64,000 nt of DNA from Musa acuminata AAA Group (lineage: Eukaryota; Streptophyta; Magnoliopsida; Zingiberales; Musaceae). Numbering within the stretch: position 1 is the stretch's first letter; every line of letters starts with the position of its first letter. Below, one piece after another: positions 35,504 through 47,579 of the stretch. Location: contig NC_088331.1 of assembly GCF_036884655.1 (NCBI RefSeq), forward strand, positions 11,910,001 to 11,974,000, in the 5' to 3' direction. The notes under the pieces were generated by a model, which did not search any database, had not been told where the DNA came from, and saw nothing but the letters and a program-made list of their open reading frames with translations. The position numbers and the translations under genes were made by a program.

Positions 35504-37069
35504 TGTTGAATCTCATATTTTGATGGTGAAACCAATTGATAAGTATTTATGATTTGATCTGTGTTTTGAGTGATGCAGAATGATTTGATCTAAGAGAGAC
35601 AATTAAAGCAGGAAGAATCATGTTGGGCTGGAGGAAAACATGTCAGAAGATTGGACGTCGGGCTGGAGGATCAGTCGACGTATTGATAAAAGGCTTCGGG
35701 CATCGAGCCAAGAAGAGCAGATATTGTGCCAATGATATCGGAGTTGCAGAGATCAATTGATCGATTGGGCAATAGGCCGCAAGATTGGACGATGCGCCGA
35801 AGAATCGGATGAAGCGCCGAAGAATCGGACGAAGCGTCGATGGACCAATGACGTGCCGGACAACATGATTCATGCTTAGTAATAATTTTTTAGATAAAAG
35901 TATGTTTTTGTGGGTGCAGGATTAACTACGATAGCAAGGCATAAAGCAAAATGAAGTTCGAGAGTCAAGAACGTGATTTCCTTGGGAGTTCAAGAGTTTG
36001 TCGGAAGTTCGGACGTTCGTCAGAAGTTCTGCCAGAACCAACCGAAAAGTCTAGGAGCTTGTCAAAGAAGCTCATCGAAACTTGCCAAGAAGATCATCGT
36101 GAAGTCCAGGAGCTTACCGGGGGACTGCCGGAACATTGCCGAGAGATCATCGGAAGTTCGTCGAAAGATCGCCGGAAGCTCATTAGAAGAAACTAGACTT
36201 ATCTTGCTTAGATTATGTCTTAGGAATCATAGTTAGCATATAATTGGAGTTGGGATTGGGAGGTAATCACATCAACTCTGTTAGGGGGCAACTAGGCTCG
36301 AAGTTGGGCTAGTTTGGGCTGGATTCAAGGCCCAACTAGGGTGTTAAAACCCTGGCCGGTGGTGGCATCGCCGGGGCCGACGATGACACCGCTTGGGGAA
36401 CAGCACCTCAGGTATTCTGGATGGTGGTATTGCTCAGGTTGGGCGGTGGTACCACCGGTAGTAATGCTGCCAGCAGTGGTACCACCCAGTGGCAGATCCT
36501 ACGACGGTAGTACCGCCCAAGAACGACGGTGGTACCGCCAATACCCAGAAAACCTAGGATGAGACATTTTTAGACTCTAAAAAAACCTATAAATACCCCT
36601 CTCATCTTTGATTAACAAACACAAGCACATAGAATTTAAAAGTAAGAAAATGCTGTAGAAATCTCTTGAGAAATCCCCTCCTCTAGCTTAAATAGGACTG
36701 TGTGCATATAAAGTTTGTCTCGCAAACCTATAAAAAAGAGAAGAGGGGTGTAAGAAGGAGGTTGATCTTCACCTATTAAAGGAAGATCGATAGTGGATGC
36801 CGGTGGCCTCGACGGAAGAGGAATCGACCGAGTGGATGTAGGTCACGATGACCGAACCACTATAAAAATCTGGTTTGCCTTTTCTTTTGTGCAATTTATC
36901 TTATTGCAAACCTCCTTACTTGCTTACTACTTTCAATATGTTTACGAATATGCTTTCAAGTTAACATCTTCCGAAATCGATTTTATCGTACGAAAGAAAT
37001 TTTTAGAACCGACGTGATTTTATTACTGCACTAATTCACCCCCCCCTTAGTGCCGACTCGTTCCTAACA
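35504..37069 (+). repeat. S3 5' LTR
   Basis: 1566 bp, TGTTGAATCTC to CCTAACA. U3 palindromic array at 36355-36541, TATAAATA at 36598-36605. The start matches the partial 3' LTR at 63612. Confidence 0.9.
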
Positions 37070-37071
37070 AT

Positions 37072-37083
37072 TGGTATCAGAGC
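37072..37083 (+). other. S3 primer-binding site
   Basis: TGGTATCAGAGC, a perfect initiator tRNA-Met complement, two bases after CTAACA. Confidence 0.9.
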
Positions 37084-37118
37084 CTCGTATTTCTTATTTT
37101 ATTTAACACCCAAGAGAA

Positions 37119-37280
37119 ATGACTCTTTTCGGCTTTCAAGAGGGTCACTCTCTCATTCGTCCTCCCTTTTTCAATGGGATGGACTACACATATTGAAAAA
37201 CTCGAATGAGAGCTTTTTTGCTTTCTTTAGATTTAAACTTATGGAACATTGTTGAAAATGGTTTTCGAAGGTCTTCTCTT
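37119..37280 (+). pseudogene. gag: S3 gag, first piece
   Basis: From the ATG: MTLFGFQEGHSLIRPP, then DYTY and a TGA at 37194-37196 in place of the conserved Trp. The reading continues to the S4 insertion after CTCTT (37276-37280). Confidence 0.85.
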
Positions 37281-38797
37281 TGTTGAATCTCGTATTTTGA
37301 TGATGAAACCACTTGATATGTGTTTATGATTTAAACTGCATTTTGAGTGATATAGGTCTACTCGATCAGGATTAGACAGTTGACGCAGGAGGAATTGACG
37401 TTGCGCCGGAGGAGATCACATTAGGATATTGGATGGTAGAAGGCTTCGGACATCAGGCATTGGGCCAAGAGCAGAATTACGCCAAGGATATCAGGGTTGC
37501 GGAGGTCAACCATCGATTGGGCAACAAGCCGCAAGAGAGGACGATACGCTGAAGAATCGGATGAAGCACTAACCAATAACGTGCCGGGCAACAGAATGTC
37601 AATTCGCGTTGTAATAATTGTCTAGATCGGAGTAGAGTTTTGGCTTGTGTGTGCAGGATTAACTATGATAACAATGAAGACATAAAGCGAAACAAAGTGT
37701 CGAAGTCAAGCGCAAAGGATTTGTTGCGAGTTCGAGAGTTTGACGGAAACCGAAGGTTCGTCGGGAATGCTGTCGGAACTAGCCGAGAATGAGTAGGGAG
37801 CTTGCCGAAGGGTTTTTCGGAAGCTCGTCGGAAGGTTCGTTGGAAGTTCGCGGAGCTCGCCGAGAAAGATCGGAGCTTGCTGAAGAAGCTCGATGGAACT
37901 CGCAAAGATCAAATTGTGAAGTCTAGGAGCTTGTCGGGAGTCCGCAGAATGGTTTCTGAGAGTTTATCGGAAGACCGCCAAAAGTTCGCCAGAAGCTCGC
38001 CGGAAGAAGTCTTGACTTGCGGACTTTGTAATAGCTTAGGAAATGTCTTTAAATTCGTAGTTAGCACATTAATTAGGATTAGGATTAAAAGATAATCCTA
38101 TATCCTGGTTAGGGGCCAACTGGGGCCAAAATTAGACTTGGTTTGCGCTAAATTTAAAGCCCAAATGGTGAACCGAAGGGTCTAGCGGTGGCACCACCCA
38201 GCACCCGAGAGCCAAGCAGGCGGTGGCACCGCCAGCATCGGGAACCAAAGAGAATTCAAATTTTGGAGCCCAAATTTGAATCCTCTTGAGGCCTATAAAT
38301 ACCCCTCAATTCTTAGCTGAGAGAACAACCTTTTGAGAAGCTAGAAGTTAAGAAAAGCTTTAGGAAAAGTCTTATTTTCAATAGCTTGAGTGTTCACCTC
38401 CTTTCTTTTCATTGAAATCTTTGTAAAAGGGTGAACCACTTGTAAGAGGGGTGTAAGAAGGAGGTTGATCTTCGCCTAGTAAAGGAAGATCATTAGTGGA
38501 TGCCGGTGGCCTCGACGGAAGAGGAATCGGAGGAATGGATGTAGGTCACGATTGACCGAACCACTATAAACTACCGTCTTCTCTGGTTTGCATTTACTTC
38601 CTGCTATTACCTTACTGCAAACCCCTTCAATAGCTTATTGCCTTCAAGTTAAAACACAATCGAAACGATTTCAAACGAAACGTTGCTTTTATCGTACGAA
38701 GTTTCCGAAAGTGTTTAAATCGTCAAAAGTTTATCATACTTTACCATTGCACTAATTCACCCCCCCCCCCCCTCTTAGTGCCGCTCTGGTCGTAACA
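37281..38797 (+). repeat. S4 5' LTR
   Basis: 1517 bp, TGTTGAATCTCG to CGTAACA. It has only a few GGTGGCACCGCC motifs (38183-38237), fewer than the other S LTRs. TATAAATA is at 38294-38301. A GCACTAA/TTAGTGC pair flanks a C-tract at 38749-38781. Confidence 0.92.
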
Positions 38798-38847
38798 ATT
38801 GGTATCAGAGCCCGGTATTTCTCATTTTGGATTTACACTCGAGAGAA

Positions 38848-39696
38848 ATGACTCTTCATGGCTTTCAAGAGGGCTTATCGGTTGTTCGTCCACCGTTGTT
38901 TAATGGATTGGACTACACTTATTGGAAAACTCGAATAAGAGTTTTCTTGATTTCTATGAATTTGGATGTATGGAATATTATTGAAAACGGTTTTCAACTT
39001 CCCTCTAAACCGATGAACGAATGGTCGAATTTGGAGAAGAAATATTTTTCTTTAAATGCAAAGGCTATGAATGCATTATTTTGCGTTTTGGATAAAAATG
39101 AGTTCAATCGGGTTTCTTTGTGCGAAACGGCTTTCGACATATGGCATACTCTTGAAATCACACACGAAGGCACTTCTAGAGTTAAAGATTCGAAAATCAA
39201 CATTTTAATGCATGATTTCAAGCATTTTCGAATGAAGCCGAGCGAAACCATTGTTGACATGTACACCCATTTTACGGATGTCGTCAATGGTTTACAAGCT
39301 CTTGGCAAATGTTTCTCGAATTTTGAACTTGTTAGTAAAGTTTTACGATCACTTTCTAAAGCTTGGGAATCAAAAGTAACGGCAATACAAGAAACAAAAT
39401 ATTTAAATATTTTTTCACTTGAAGAACTTATCGGCTCATTGATGACATATGAAATGGTGCGCAATGCACATGATGAACACAATGAACACTTGAACCACCT
39501 TCCAAAGAATAGGAAGGATTTGGAACTCCGGACAAATGAATACCACTTGAGCAATGACTCAAGTGATGAGGACAATGATAAACTTGAACTTCGAACACAA
39601 AATCTTAATAAGTTTATTAAAAAAAAATCTAAAATAAACAATGAACTTGAACGGAGGAAGAGGCCAAAGAAGAGGAAGGCAACCAAAAATGAATAA
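38848..39696 (+). CDS. gag: S4 gag, Sirevirus type, open reading frame without zinc knuckle
   Basis: 282 codons from the ATG of MTLHGFQEG, the best-preserved gag of the S group and free of internal stops. Core blocks: RPPLFNGLDYTYWKTRIRVFL, SNLEKKYFSLNAKAMNALF, DIWHTLEITHEGTS, MKPSETIVDMYTHFTD and SLMTYEMVRNAHDEH, covering about residues 1-210. The last 70 residues are charged (LPKNRKDLELRT, acidic SSDEDND, then RRKRPKKRK). No CCHC motif is found, so any RNA binding would rest on the basic tail. An earlier in-frame TTG at 38827 is not needed as a start. Role: capsid-like protein. It has no own pol to act with. Confidence 0.8.
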   Translation: MTLHGFQEGLSVVRPPLFNGLDYTYWKTRIRVFLISMNLDVWNIIENGFQLPSKPMNEWSNLEKKYFSLNAKAMNALFCVLDKNEFNRVSLCETAFDIWHTLEITHEGTSRVKDSKINILMHDFKHFRMKPSETIVDMYTHFTDVVNGLQALGKCFSNFELVSKVLRSLSKAWESKVTAIQETKYLNIFSLEELIGSLMTYEMVRNAHDEHNEHLNHLPKNRKDLELRTNEYHLSNDSSDEDNDKLELRTQNLNKFIKKKSKINNELERRKRPKKRKATKNE

Positions 39697-42567
39697 AAAA
39701 CTTCCAAATATGAAACGACGAATTGGGCTTTGACGAGCTTCGACTACAAGGTAAGTAACTCAACTCTCTTGAATTATTTTGAAATTACATAATACTTTTC
39801 ATGAGTTATTTTTAATTTAGTTTAGGATTAATTTTCTTAAAAATTACATGAAAATAAAAAAAAAAGAAAGCATGCTTATCATTCTAGTAATTTTGAAAAT
39901 AATCATGAAAATTATATGTTTATGATAAACAAAATGATCTTGATTAAAAATGCCTTATGAAATGTGATATCATGCCTAATAAATTTATTTTTTGAAGCTA
40001 TAAATGATGATGATGAGTTTTGGGTAATTTATAGTTTATTGATTATTGATGATTTTCATAATGATCTTTTACAATTTATGGATTATCGTTTTATACCATG
40101 ATGAAAGTTGATTTCGAAAATGATGCACGGCTTTTGTATGCAAACTAAGCATGAAAAGATAGATTCACCTAAAAAGAAAAATGCATGACTACAACAAATA
40201 ACTAATGATTTTGGTTGAAAATACTTTATACTCAATGAAACCATCATTGATGAATATACTTTATGATTAATAGTTTCTTTGGCTTATATGCTCTATCATG
40301 ATAAATATTTTGAAAATAAAAATCATGTTTGATTTGAAGTAATGCATAATGATCATGCTTAATGATGCATTTTTTGATTTAACATAAAAGTGGCTTTAAA
40401 AAATGATGTATGTTTTGATTTGACATAAATGAAATAGGCATGCTTATATGAAATAGTGAAGTGTCATGCTTGACAATTGTATACTTAATGATGCATAAAG
40501 TTGTAATGAAAATATTAATATTTTAATACTATGATTTGATGATTTTATGCATGACATTGTAAAGTTATATATAATGAGGCATAATGATGAAATTGTGTAA
40601 TAAAAATATTAAACATTTTGAAACCATGTTTTAGTGTCATGCATATTGATCATGCTTAATAAATCTCGAAATTATGCATGATGAATCTTACGATTTATGG
40701 ATTATTAATTTTTACCATAATGAAAGTACCTTATTGATCTTTGTTGAAATAAAACTCTTTCGGTTTTAAACATGATACATGTTTTTATTTAGCATAAATG
40801 AAACAAAATCATATGTTTTGAAACAATCTAAAAGAGGAAAACATTCTTGAAAATTATTTTGCTCAATCTTATTGATTTTGATGAATCCATTTGTGTCATC
40901 TTTGTGAATCTCTTGGATTTTGATAATGATTTTGATTATTTAAATTTGAATAAATTTTTATCGAAATCACGATCTTGATCTCTTGAAATTTATAACATGA
41001 AATCCTTTATGAATCAAGATTGTTTTCTATTTAAAAGGAGATTTGTCGAAATGCTTCATAGTCATTTAGTATTCATGATCTTGATAATTATGTTTTGAAA
41101 CTTTATGTAAACCAAGAATGTTCATCATGATTCTCTCTTTAAATATTTAAAGAGGAGAATTTTCTAGATGAATCATGATTTTGATGATTGAATATTTGAT
41201 GTGCATGAATTGAGATCTTGCTCTCCTACTATTCTTTTTGCTATTCACCAAAAGGAAGACTAATTCTAATAAACCATGATATGCTATATGAATTTTATTG
41301 TATTCATGAAGTAATATCTCATCACTAATTTTTGTTTATATTCCTTCATGTGATGATATGAATGTATGAAACACTTATGATATGATTTTTTATACAATTC
41401 CATGTATTCGTGAAATATTTATCTCATCACCCAATTAATTCCTCTTGATACTCCTAATGTGATGAAGTGAAATTATGTATGAAATACAAATGGGGAGAAG
41501 TTTTGATCATGCATGGTAGGATATAATTTGACAAATTAATACCATCATGATATGAAACATTTATGATTTACAATGATGTATGCAATACTTGTACCTTCTA
41601 ATTATGATGTGATGTATTACATATGATGTAAATCATGATTTAAAATACTATGAGTTGTTGCTAAAATGATGTATTATAAATATTGATATAGTGTTCTGTA
41701 TCATGAATACTCTAAATGATGAATGTTTGGTATCATGATCAAAATGTTGATAAATAGTTAAAAATTTTCGTATCATATATGATATCCTCATAATGTTGAT
41801 CGATTTATTCAATATCGTGCATGAAAGAATATAAGATTTTTGAAAATATGCATATTCTAATTTGAAAAATATGATGATGCACAAATAAGATTGATACTTA
41901 CTTTTGTCATAATTGATGTAAAGGGTCTTCCCTTCTTTTTGACAATGACAAAGGGGGAGATAGCTAGCTTGCACAAGTCAAGAAGATGCAAAAACTTGAT
42001 TGCTAGCTTGTCTATCTTAAATAGCAAAGATTGCTAACTTGCTTATTTCAAGAAGCAAAAGTTATCTTCTTGAATATCACTATCTTGCCTATCTCAAAAT
42101 ACAAAACATGCTAACTTATTACGGAAGCAAAATTGCTAGCTCAAACATTACAAAGGAAGCAAAAATTTGCTAGCTTGCAACTTGCATATCATGAAAATTG
42201 CTAGCTTGTAGTCTAAAGAGAAGCAATTAGTTGTTATCTCAAGAAAAGCAAACATGCTAAACTTACACATCTTTAATTGCTAGATTGCATGATGATAAAA
42301 TTTGATACTATGTATTTCATGCAATGTATGAAACTTTTTATCTCTAAACACATAAGAGTAGGAACTTCTCCTTTTTGTTGATGACAAAGGGGGAGAAGTA
42401 TGATGACATGACATGTTATGCATAAGTTTATGATGACATGTTGCTTGGATTCTTGAATCCAAGAGTTTCTATCAATAAGCCATATTGATAGGGGGAGTTT
42501 GTTTAAACTCCGGGAGTTAAGGTTAACTCCGTCATCAAGTGGTTGTCATCATCAAAAAGGGGGAGAT
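39697..42567 (+). other. S4 3' internal region: no pol, PPT-like repeats
   Basis: About 2.9 kb of AT-rich DNA with many CATGATTTTGATGA-like and TTGCTAGCTTGC-like repeats and no supportable gene. GACAAAGGGGGAG blocks at 41946-41960 and 42384-42397, GATAGGGGGAG at 42487, polypurine tract 42554-42567. A GGTAAGT and a T-rich AG (39751 and 39820) form a possible short intron shared with S1-S3. Confidence 0.75.
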
Positions 42568-44102
42568 TGTTGAATCTCGTATTTTGATGATGAAACCACT
42601 TGATATGTGTTTATGATTTAAACTGCATTTTGAGTGATACAGGTCTACTTGATCAGGATTAGATAGTTGACGCAGGAGGAATTGACGTTGCGCCGGAGGA
42701 GATCACGTTAGGATATTGGATGGCAGAAGGCTCTGGACGTCAGGCATTGGGCCATGAGCGGAATTGCGCCAAGGATATCGGGATTGCGGAGGTCAACTGT
42801 CGATTGGGCAACAAGCCACAAGAGAGGACGATGCGCTGAAGAATCGGATGAAGCGCTAACCAATAATGTGTCGGGCAACAGAATGTCAATTCGCGTTGTA
42901 ATAATTGTCTAGATCGGAGTAGAGTTTTGGCTTGTGTGTGCAGGATTAACTACGATAACGACGAAGACATAAAGCGAAACAAAGTGTCGGAGTCAAGCGC
43001 AAAGGATTTGTTGCGAGTTCGAGAGTTCGACGGAAGTCCGAAGGTTCGTCGAGAATGCTGCCGGAACTAGCCAAGAATGAGTAGGAAGCTTGCCGAAGGG
43101 TTTTTCGGAAGCTCGCCGGAAGGTTCGTTGGAAGTTCGCGAAGCTCGCCGAGAAAGATCGGAGCTTGCTGAAGAAGCTCGTTGGAACTCACCAAGATCAA
43201 ATCATGAAGTCTAGGAGCTTGCCGGGAGTCTGCAGAACGGTTTCTGAGAGTTTATCGGAAGACCACCGAAAGTTCGTCGGAAGCTCGCCGGAAGAAGTCT
43301 TGACTTACGGACTTTGTAATAGCTTAGGAAATGTCTTTAAATTCGTAGTTAGTACATTAATTAGGATTAGGATTAAAAGATAATCCTATATCCTAGTTAG
43401 GGGCCAATTGGGGCCAAAATTAGACTTGGTTTGGGCTAAATTTAAAGCTCAAACGGTGAACCGAAGGGTCTAGCAGTGGCACCGCCAGTCCACTGTCAGT
43501 GTCAGACACTGACAAGCGGTGGCACCGCCAACATCGGGAACCAAAGAGAATTCAAATTTTGGAGCCCAAATTTGAATCCTCTTGAGGCCTATAAATACCC
43601 CTCAATTGTCAGTTAAGAGAACAATCTTTTGAGAAGCTAGAAGTTGAGAAAAGCTTTAGGAAAAGTCTTGTTTTCAATAGCTTGAGTGTTCACCTCCTTT
43701 CTTTTCATTGAAATCTTTGTAAAAGGGTGAACCACTTGTAAGAGGTTGTAAGAGGGGTGTAAGAAGGAGGTTGATCTTCGCCTAGTAAAGGAAGATCATT
43801 AGTGGATGCCGGTGGCCTCAACGAAAGAGGAATCGGAGGAGTGGATGTAGGTCACGATTGACCGAACCACTATAAACTACCGTCTTCTCTGGTTTGCATT
43901 TACTTCCTGCTATTACCTTACTGCAAACCCCTTCAATAGCTTACTGCCTTCAAGTTAAAACGCAATCGAAACGGTTTCAAACGAAACGTTGCTTTTATCG
44001 TACGAAGTTTCCGAAAGTGTTTAAATCGTCAAAAGTTTATCATACTTTACCGTTGCACTAATTCACCCCCCCCCCCCTCTTAGTGCCGCTCCGGTCCTAA
44101 TA
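42568..44102 (+). repeat. S4 3' LTR
   Basis: 1535 bp, TGTTGAATCTCG to CCTAATA. TATAAATA at 43590-43597, a few U3 motifs at about 43470-43531. Closely similar to 37281-38797. Confidence 0.92.
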
Positions 44103-44583
44103 ATCTTCTAATGAACTATTGGAATGATTCGGAGAAGAAGATATTTTCTTTAAATGCTAGAGCTATGAATGCTCTATTTTGTGCCTTAGACAAAAACGAG
44201 TTTAATCGGGTTTCTACTTACGAAACGACTTTTGATATATGGCACACTCTCGAAATCACACATGAAGGCACTAATAGATTAAAAGATTCTAAAATAAATA
44301 TTTTAATACATGATTTTAAACTATTTCGAATGAAGCCAAGTGAAACCATTGGGGACATGCACACCCGTTTTACGGATGTCATCAATGGTTTAAAAGCTCT
44401 TGACAAATGCTTTTCTAATTTTGAACTCGTTAACAAGATTTTATGATCGCTTTCTAAGAATTGGGATTCGAAAATAACGGCTATACAAGAATCAAAAAAT
44501 TTGAATACTTTTTTGATCGAAGAACTTATCGGGTCTCTAATGACCTATGAAATGATGTTCAATGCACGTAAAGAACTTGAGAA
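44103..44583 (+). pseudogene. gag: S3 gag, middle piece
   Basis: It resumes at 44108 in the gag block LPMN-W and is open from 44111 to 44446 (KKIFSLNARAMNALF, DIWHTLEITHEG, FRMKPSETIGDMHT). A TGA at 44444-44446 stands where an Arg codon is found in the other copies. The reading continues to GAGAA (44579-44583), where S5 is inserted. Confidence 0.85.
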
Positions 44584-45948
44584 TGTTGAATCTCAGATTT
44601 TGATGATAAAGTCAATTGTCATTTGTTTATCTAATCTATATATTGAGATAAGTGTACAGGATTAACTACGATGGCAGTAAGACATGCAGCAGGTGTTGAG
44701 CCGGAGTCAAGACCAAGATCATGTTGGGGGTTCGAGAGTTCGTCGAAAGTCCGGATGGTCATCGAAGGTTCTGCGGGAACAATCTGAGAAGTCCATGGAG
44801 CTTGCTAAAGAAACTCGCCAAGAAGATAGTCGCAAGTCCAGGAGTTTACCGGGAGTCCACCGGAGCATCGCCGAGGGTTCGTCGGATGTTCGCCGAAAGC
44901 TCACCGGAAGAAGAGATTGATGCACCGGAACACGATCTGTAGTATCGATGTCTTAGTTGTCATAGTTAGCATGTAGATTAAGTTAAGATTGGGAGGTGAT
45001 CCCATTGGGGCCAATTGGGCCCTTAGTAGACCCAAATTGGGCCGAATGGATCAGTCCATTCTGACCTAGAATTCCTGGCCGGCGGTGGCACCACCCAAGA
45101 GACTTGGTCTCCCAGGAATTCTGGGTGATAGTACCGCCCTTGTCTGGTGGTGGTACCACCGATAGTTATTACTGGTAGCGATGGTACCGCCCTTGTCAGG
45201 TGGTGGTACCACCCCTGTCAGGCGGTGGTACCGCCTGAGCTCGATTTCCGAGCGATGTCAGGCGGTAGTACTGTCCAGATTGAGCGATGGCACCGCTCAA
45301 TGACAAATGATAGGCGGTAGTACCGCCCAATTATGGCAGTGGTACTACTAGGACCCTGGAAATCCGGGAATGGACACTTTTGAGCTCCAAATTCAAACTG
45401 ATTGGGGCCTATATAAACCCCACCCTTTCTGCATGAAAAGGAAACCAAAAAGCTTGCTTTTATTCTAAGTATTTGAGAGCTTAAAAGTGTTGTAAAAGCT
45501 AGAGTTCTTCTTCCTCTTTCTTTCTAAGTGTTGATCATTCGAGGAGTGAAAACTTGTAAGGGTTGTCTCCTAAGCCCGTCCAAAAGGAGAAAAGCTATAA
45601 AAGGGTGCTTAGCCTTCGCCTATTGAATGAAGGCCTCTAGTGGACGTCGATGACTTCGTCGGAGGAGGAAGCCAAAAATTGGATGTAGGTCAAGATTGAT
45701 CGAACCACTCTAAATCTTGGTTTGCATTTACATTCTACTCTTTATCTTAACTGCAAACTGCCTTCGTTGCTTTACATCAACTATACTTCCATTTGCTCTC
45801 AAGTTGAAGATATTTTCGAAACGATTTTCATCAAAAATAGATTTCATCGTACGAAAGTCGTTTTAACCGATGAAAGTTTTTCGCTGCACCAATTCACACC
45901 CACCACCTCCCCCCCCCCCCCCCTCCCTTATTGCTTTTAATCCTAACA
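44584..45948 (+). repeat. S5 5' LTR
   Basis: 1365 bp, TGTTGAATCTC to CCTAACA. The U3 array of GGCGGTGGTACCGCC-type motifs at 45079-45351 is the richest in the window. TATATAAA at 45410-45417. The primer site after it is degenerate (TGGTATTAAAGT, 45951-45962). Confidence 0.92.
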
Positions 45949-45997
45949 ATTGGTATTAAAGTGGGTTCACTCTTAGTTGGATTAAAACCCAAGAGAT

Positions 45998-47206
45998 ATG
46001 GCATATGTCAAAAATCAAGAGGGTCACTCTATTACATGCCCGCCCATGTTCAATGGGACAGACTACACCTATTGGAAGACCCGAATGAGGATCTTTCTTA
46101 TTTCCATGGATGTTGAACTTTGGAATATTATTGAAAATGGATTTTCAAAGTCTTCTCTTCCAATGATCAATTAGAATGAATTGAAAAAGAAGACTTTCAC
46201 TCTTAATGCAAAGGCTATGAATGCCTTATTTTATGCACTTGATAAAAACGAGTTCAATCGTGTTTCGATTTATGAAACTATATTTGATATTTGGCATACA
46301 CTCGAAGTGACTCACGAAGACATAAGTAAGTGAAAGAGTCAAAAATCAATCTTTTAGTACATTCTTACGAACTTTTTCGAATGAAACCGAGCGAGACCAT
46401 AAGTGACATGTACACCCGTTTCATGGATATCGTCAATGGTCTAAAAGGACTCGGTAAAATTTTTTTAGATTTTAAGCTCGTTAATAAAATTCTAAGATCT
46501 CTTCCAAAGAGTTGGGACCCTAAAGTCACTATTATTCAAAAGGATAAAGATTTAAACAACTTCCCTCTTGAAGAATTAATTGGGTCATTAATGACCTATG
46601 AAATGACTTGCAAAGCTTATGAAGAGCATGAATATATCCTTACAAAGAACAGGAAGGATATGACACTTAGAACTCTAGAAGAATACTTGAGAGAAAACTC
46701 AAGTGATGAGGACTTTGACGATGACTTCACTTCTAACAAGGAAATTTAAAAAATTCATTAAAAGAAATAAATTTAAAAATGACACTAAAAATAAATTTGA
46801 AACCAAAATGGACCTAGTTATTTGCTACGAATGCAAGAAGCTGGAACACTATAAAAGTGATTATCCCCAAGCCAAGAAGAGAACACCAAAGAAGAAGACG
46901 CTCAAAGCAACGTGGGATGACACAAGCACATTCGAAGAAGAGGAGTCCAACACCGAGCAAGTTGTTCATTATGCACTCATGGCAATCGAAGAGGAGGTAT
47001 CAAATTTAATTGATGCAGATTTATCTTTTGATAAATTGTTAAATGCTTTCCATGATTTATTTGATGAATGTAAAACAATTAGTAAAAAATATAAATTGTT
47101 AAAAAAGGAGCATGATATTCTTGTTAGTAATTTTGATAAATTAAAAATTAAATATAATGATAGTTTAGTTCCATATATGAAATGCCATGACTTAGAAATA
47201 CTCTAA
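45998..47206 (+). pseudogene. gag: S5 gag, decayed, with zinc-knuckle remnant
   Basis: From an ATG (MAYVKNQEGHS): PPMFNGTDYTYWKTRM, LNAKAMNALF, DIWHTLEVTHED and MKPSETISDMYT. A TAG replaces Trp near 46172, and a stop and frameshift lie near 46330. At about 46812-46860 a knuckle reads CYECKKLEHYKSDY; the last Cys is Tyr. It is followed by KKKTLKATWDD, then a helical segment (KLLNAFHDLFDE and on) typical of the Sirevirus gag-pol joint. The gag-only elements lose the knuckle and stop just before this helical part. Confidence 0.85.
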
Positions 47207-47579
47207 AAGGAAAACTTACTACTCAAGGACACATTAAAGAAATTCGAGGTTGGTAGCAAGTCTTTGAATATGATCCTTACAAATAAGGGTCACGTTCCTA
47301 AAAGAAGTGGAATCGGATTTGTGGAAAATCTTCACCAAAATCCAACCACCTTCATTAAAGGCCCTATCTTGCATGTTTCGCACTAAAACAAATGCAACTT
47401 TTGTTGCAAACATGGACATAAAACTTATCATTGTCCATTCAAGAAGATTAGTCCTAACAAATTGATTTGTGTTTCAAAAGGAACCATAAAGAACTCCATG
47501 CAACATGATAAACAATTTAGATCAGTTTTTGAGGCACCCAAGATTAAATGGGTACCTAAAAATCATCTTTTGTAGAAAC

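Larger units (their letters stand above)
37281..44102 (+). mobile_element. S4: gag-only Sirevirus-type element nested in the S3 gag
   Basis: Target copies CTCTT (37276-37280) and ATCTT (44103-44107), with one mismatch; the S3 gag reads on cleanly from 44108. 5' LTR 37281-38797, primer site 38800-38811, gag 38848-39696, non-coding region to 42567, 3' LTR 42568-44102. No pol. Confidence 0.9.

Noticed and set aside
41648..42462. Reverse-strand ORFs in the S4 and S1 AT-rich internal regions (also 4923-5165)
   Set aside because: They are translations of CATGAT and TTGCTAGC-like repeats; not conserved as frames.
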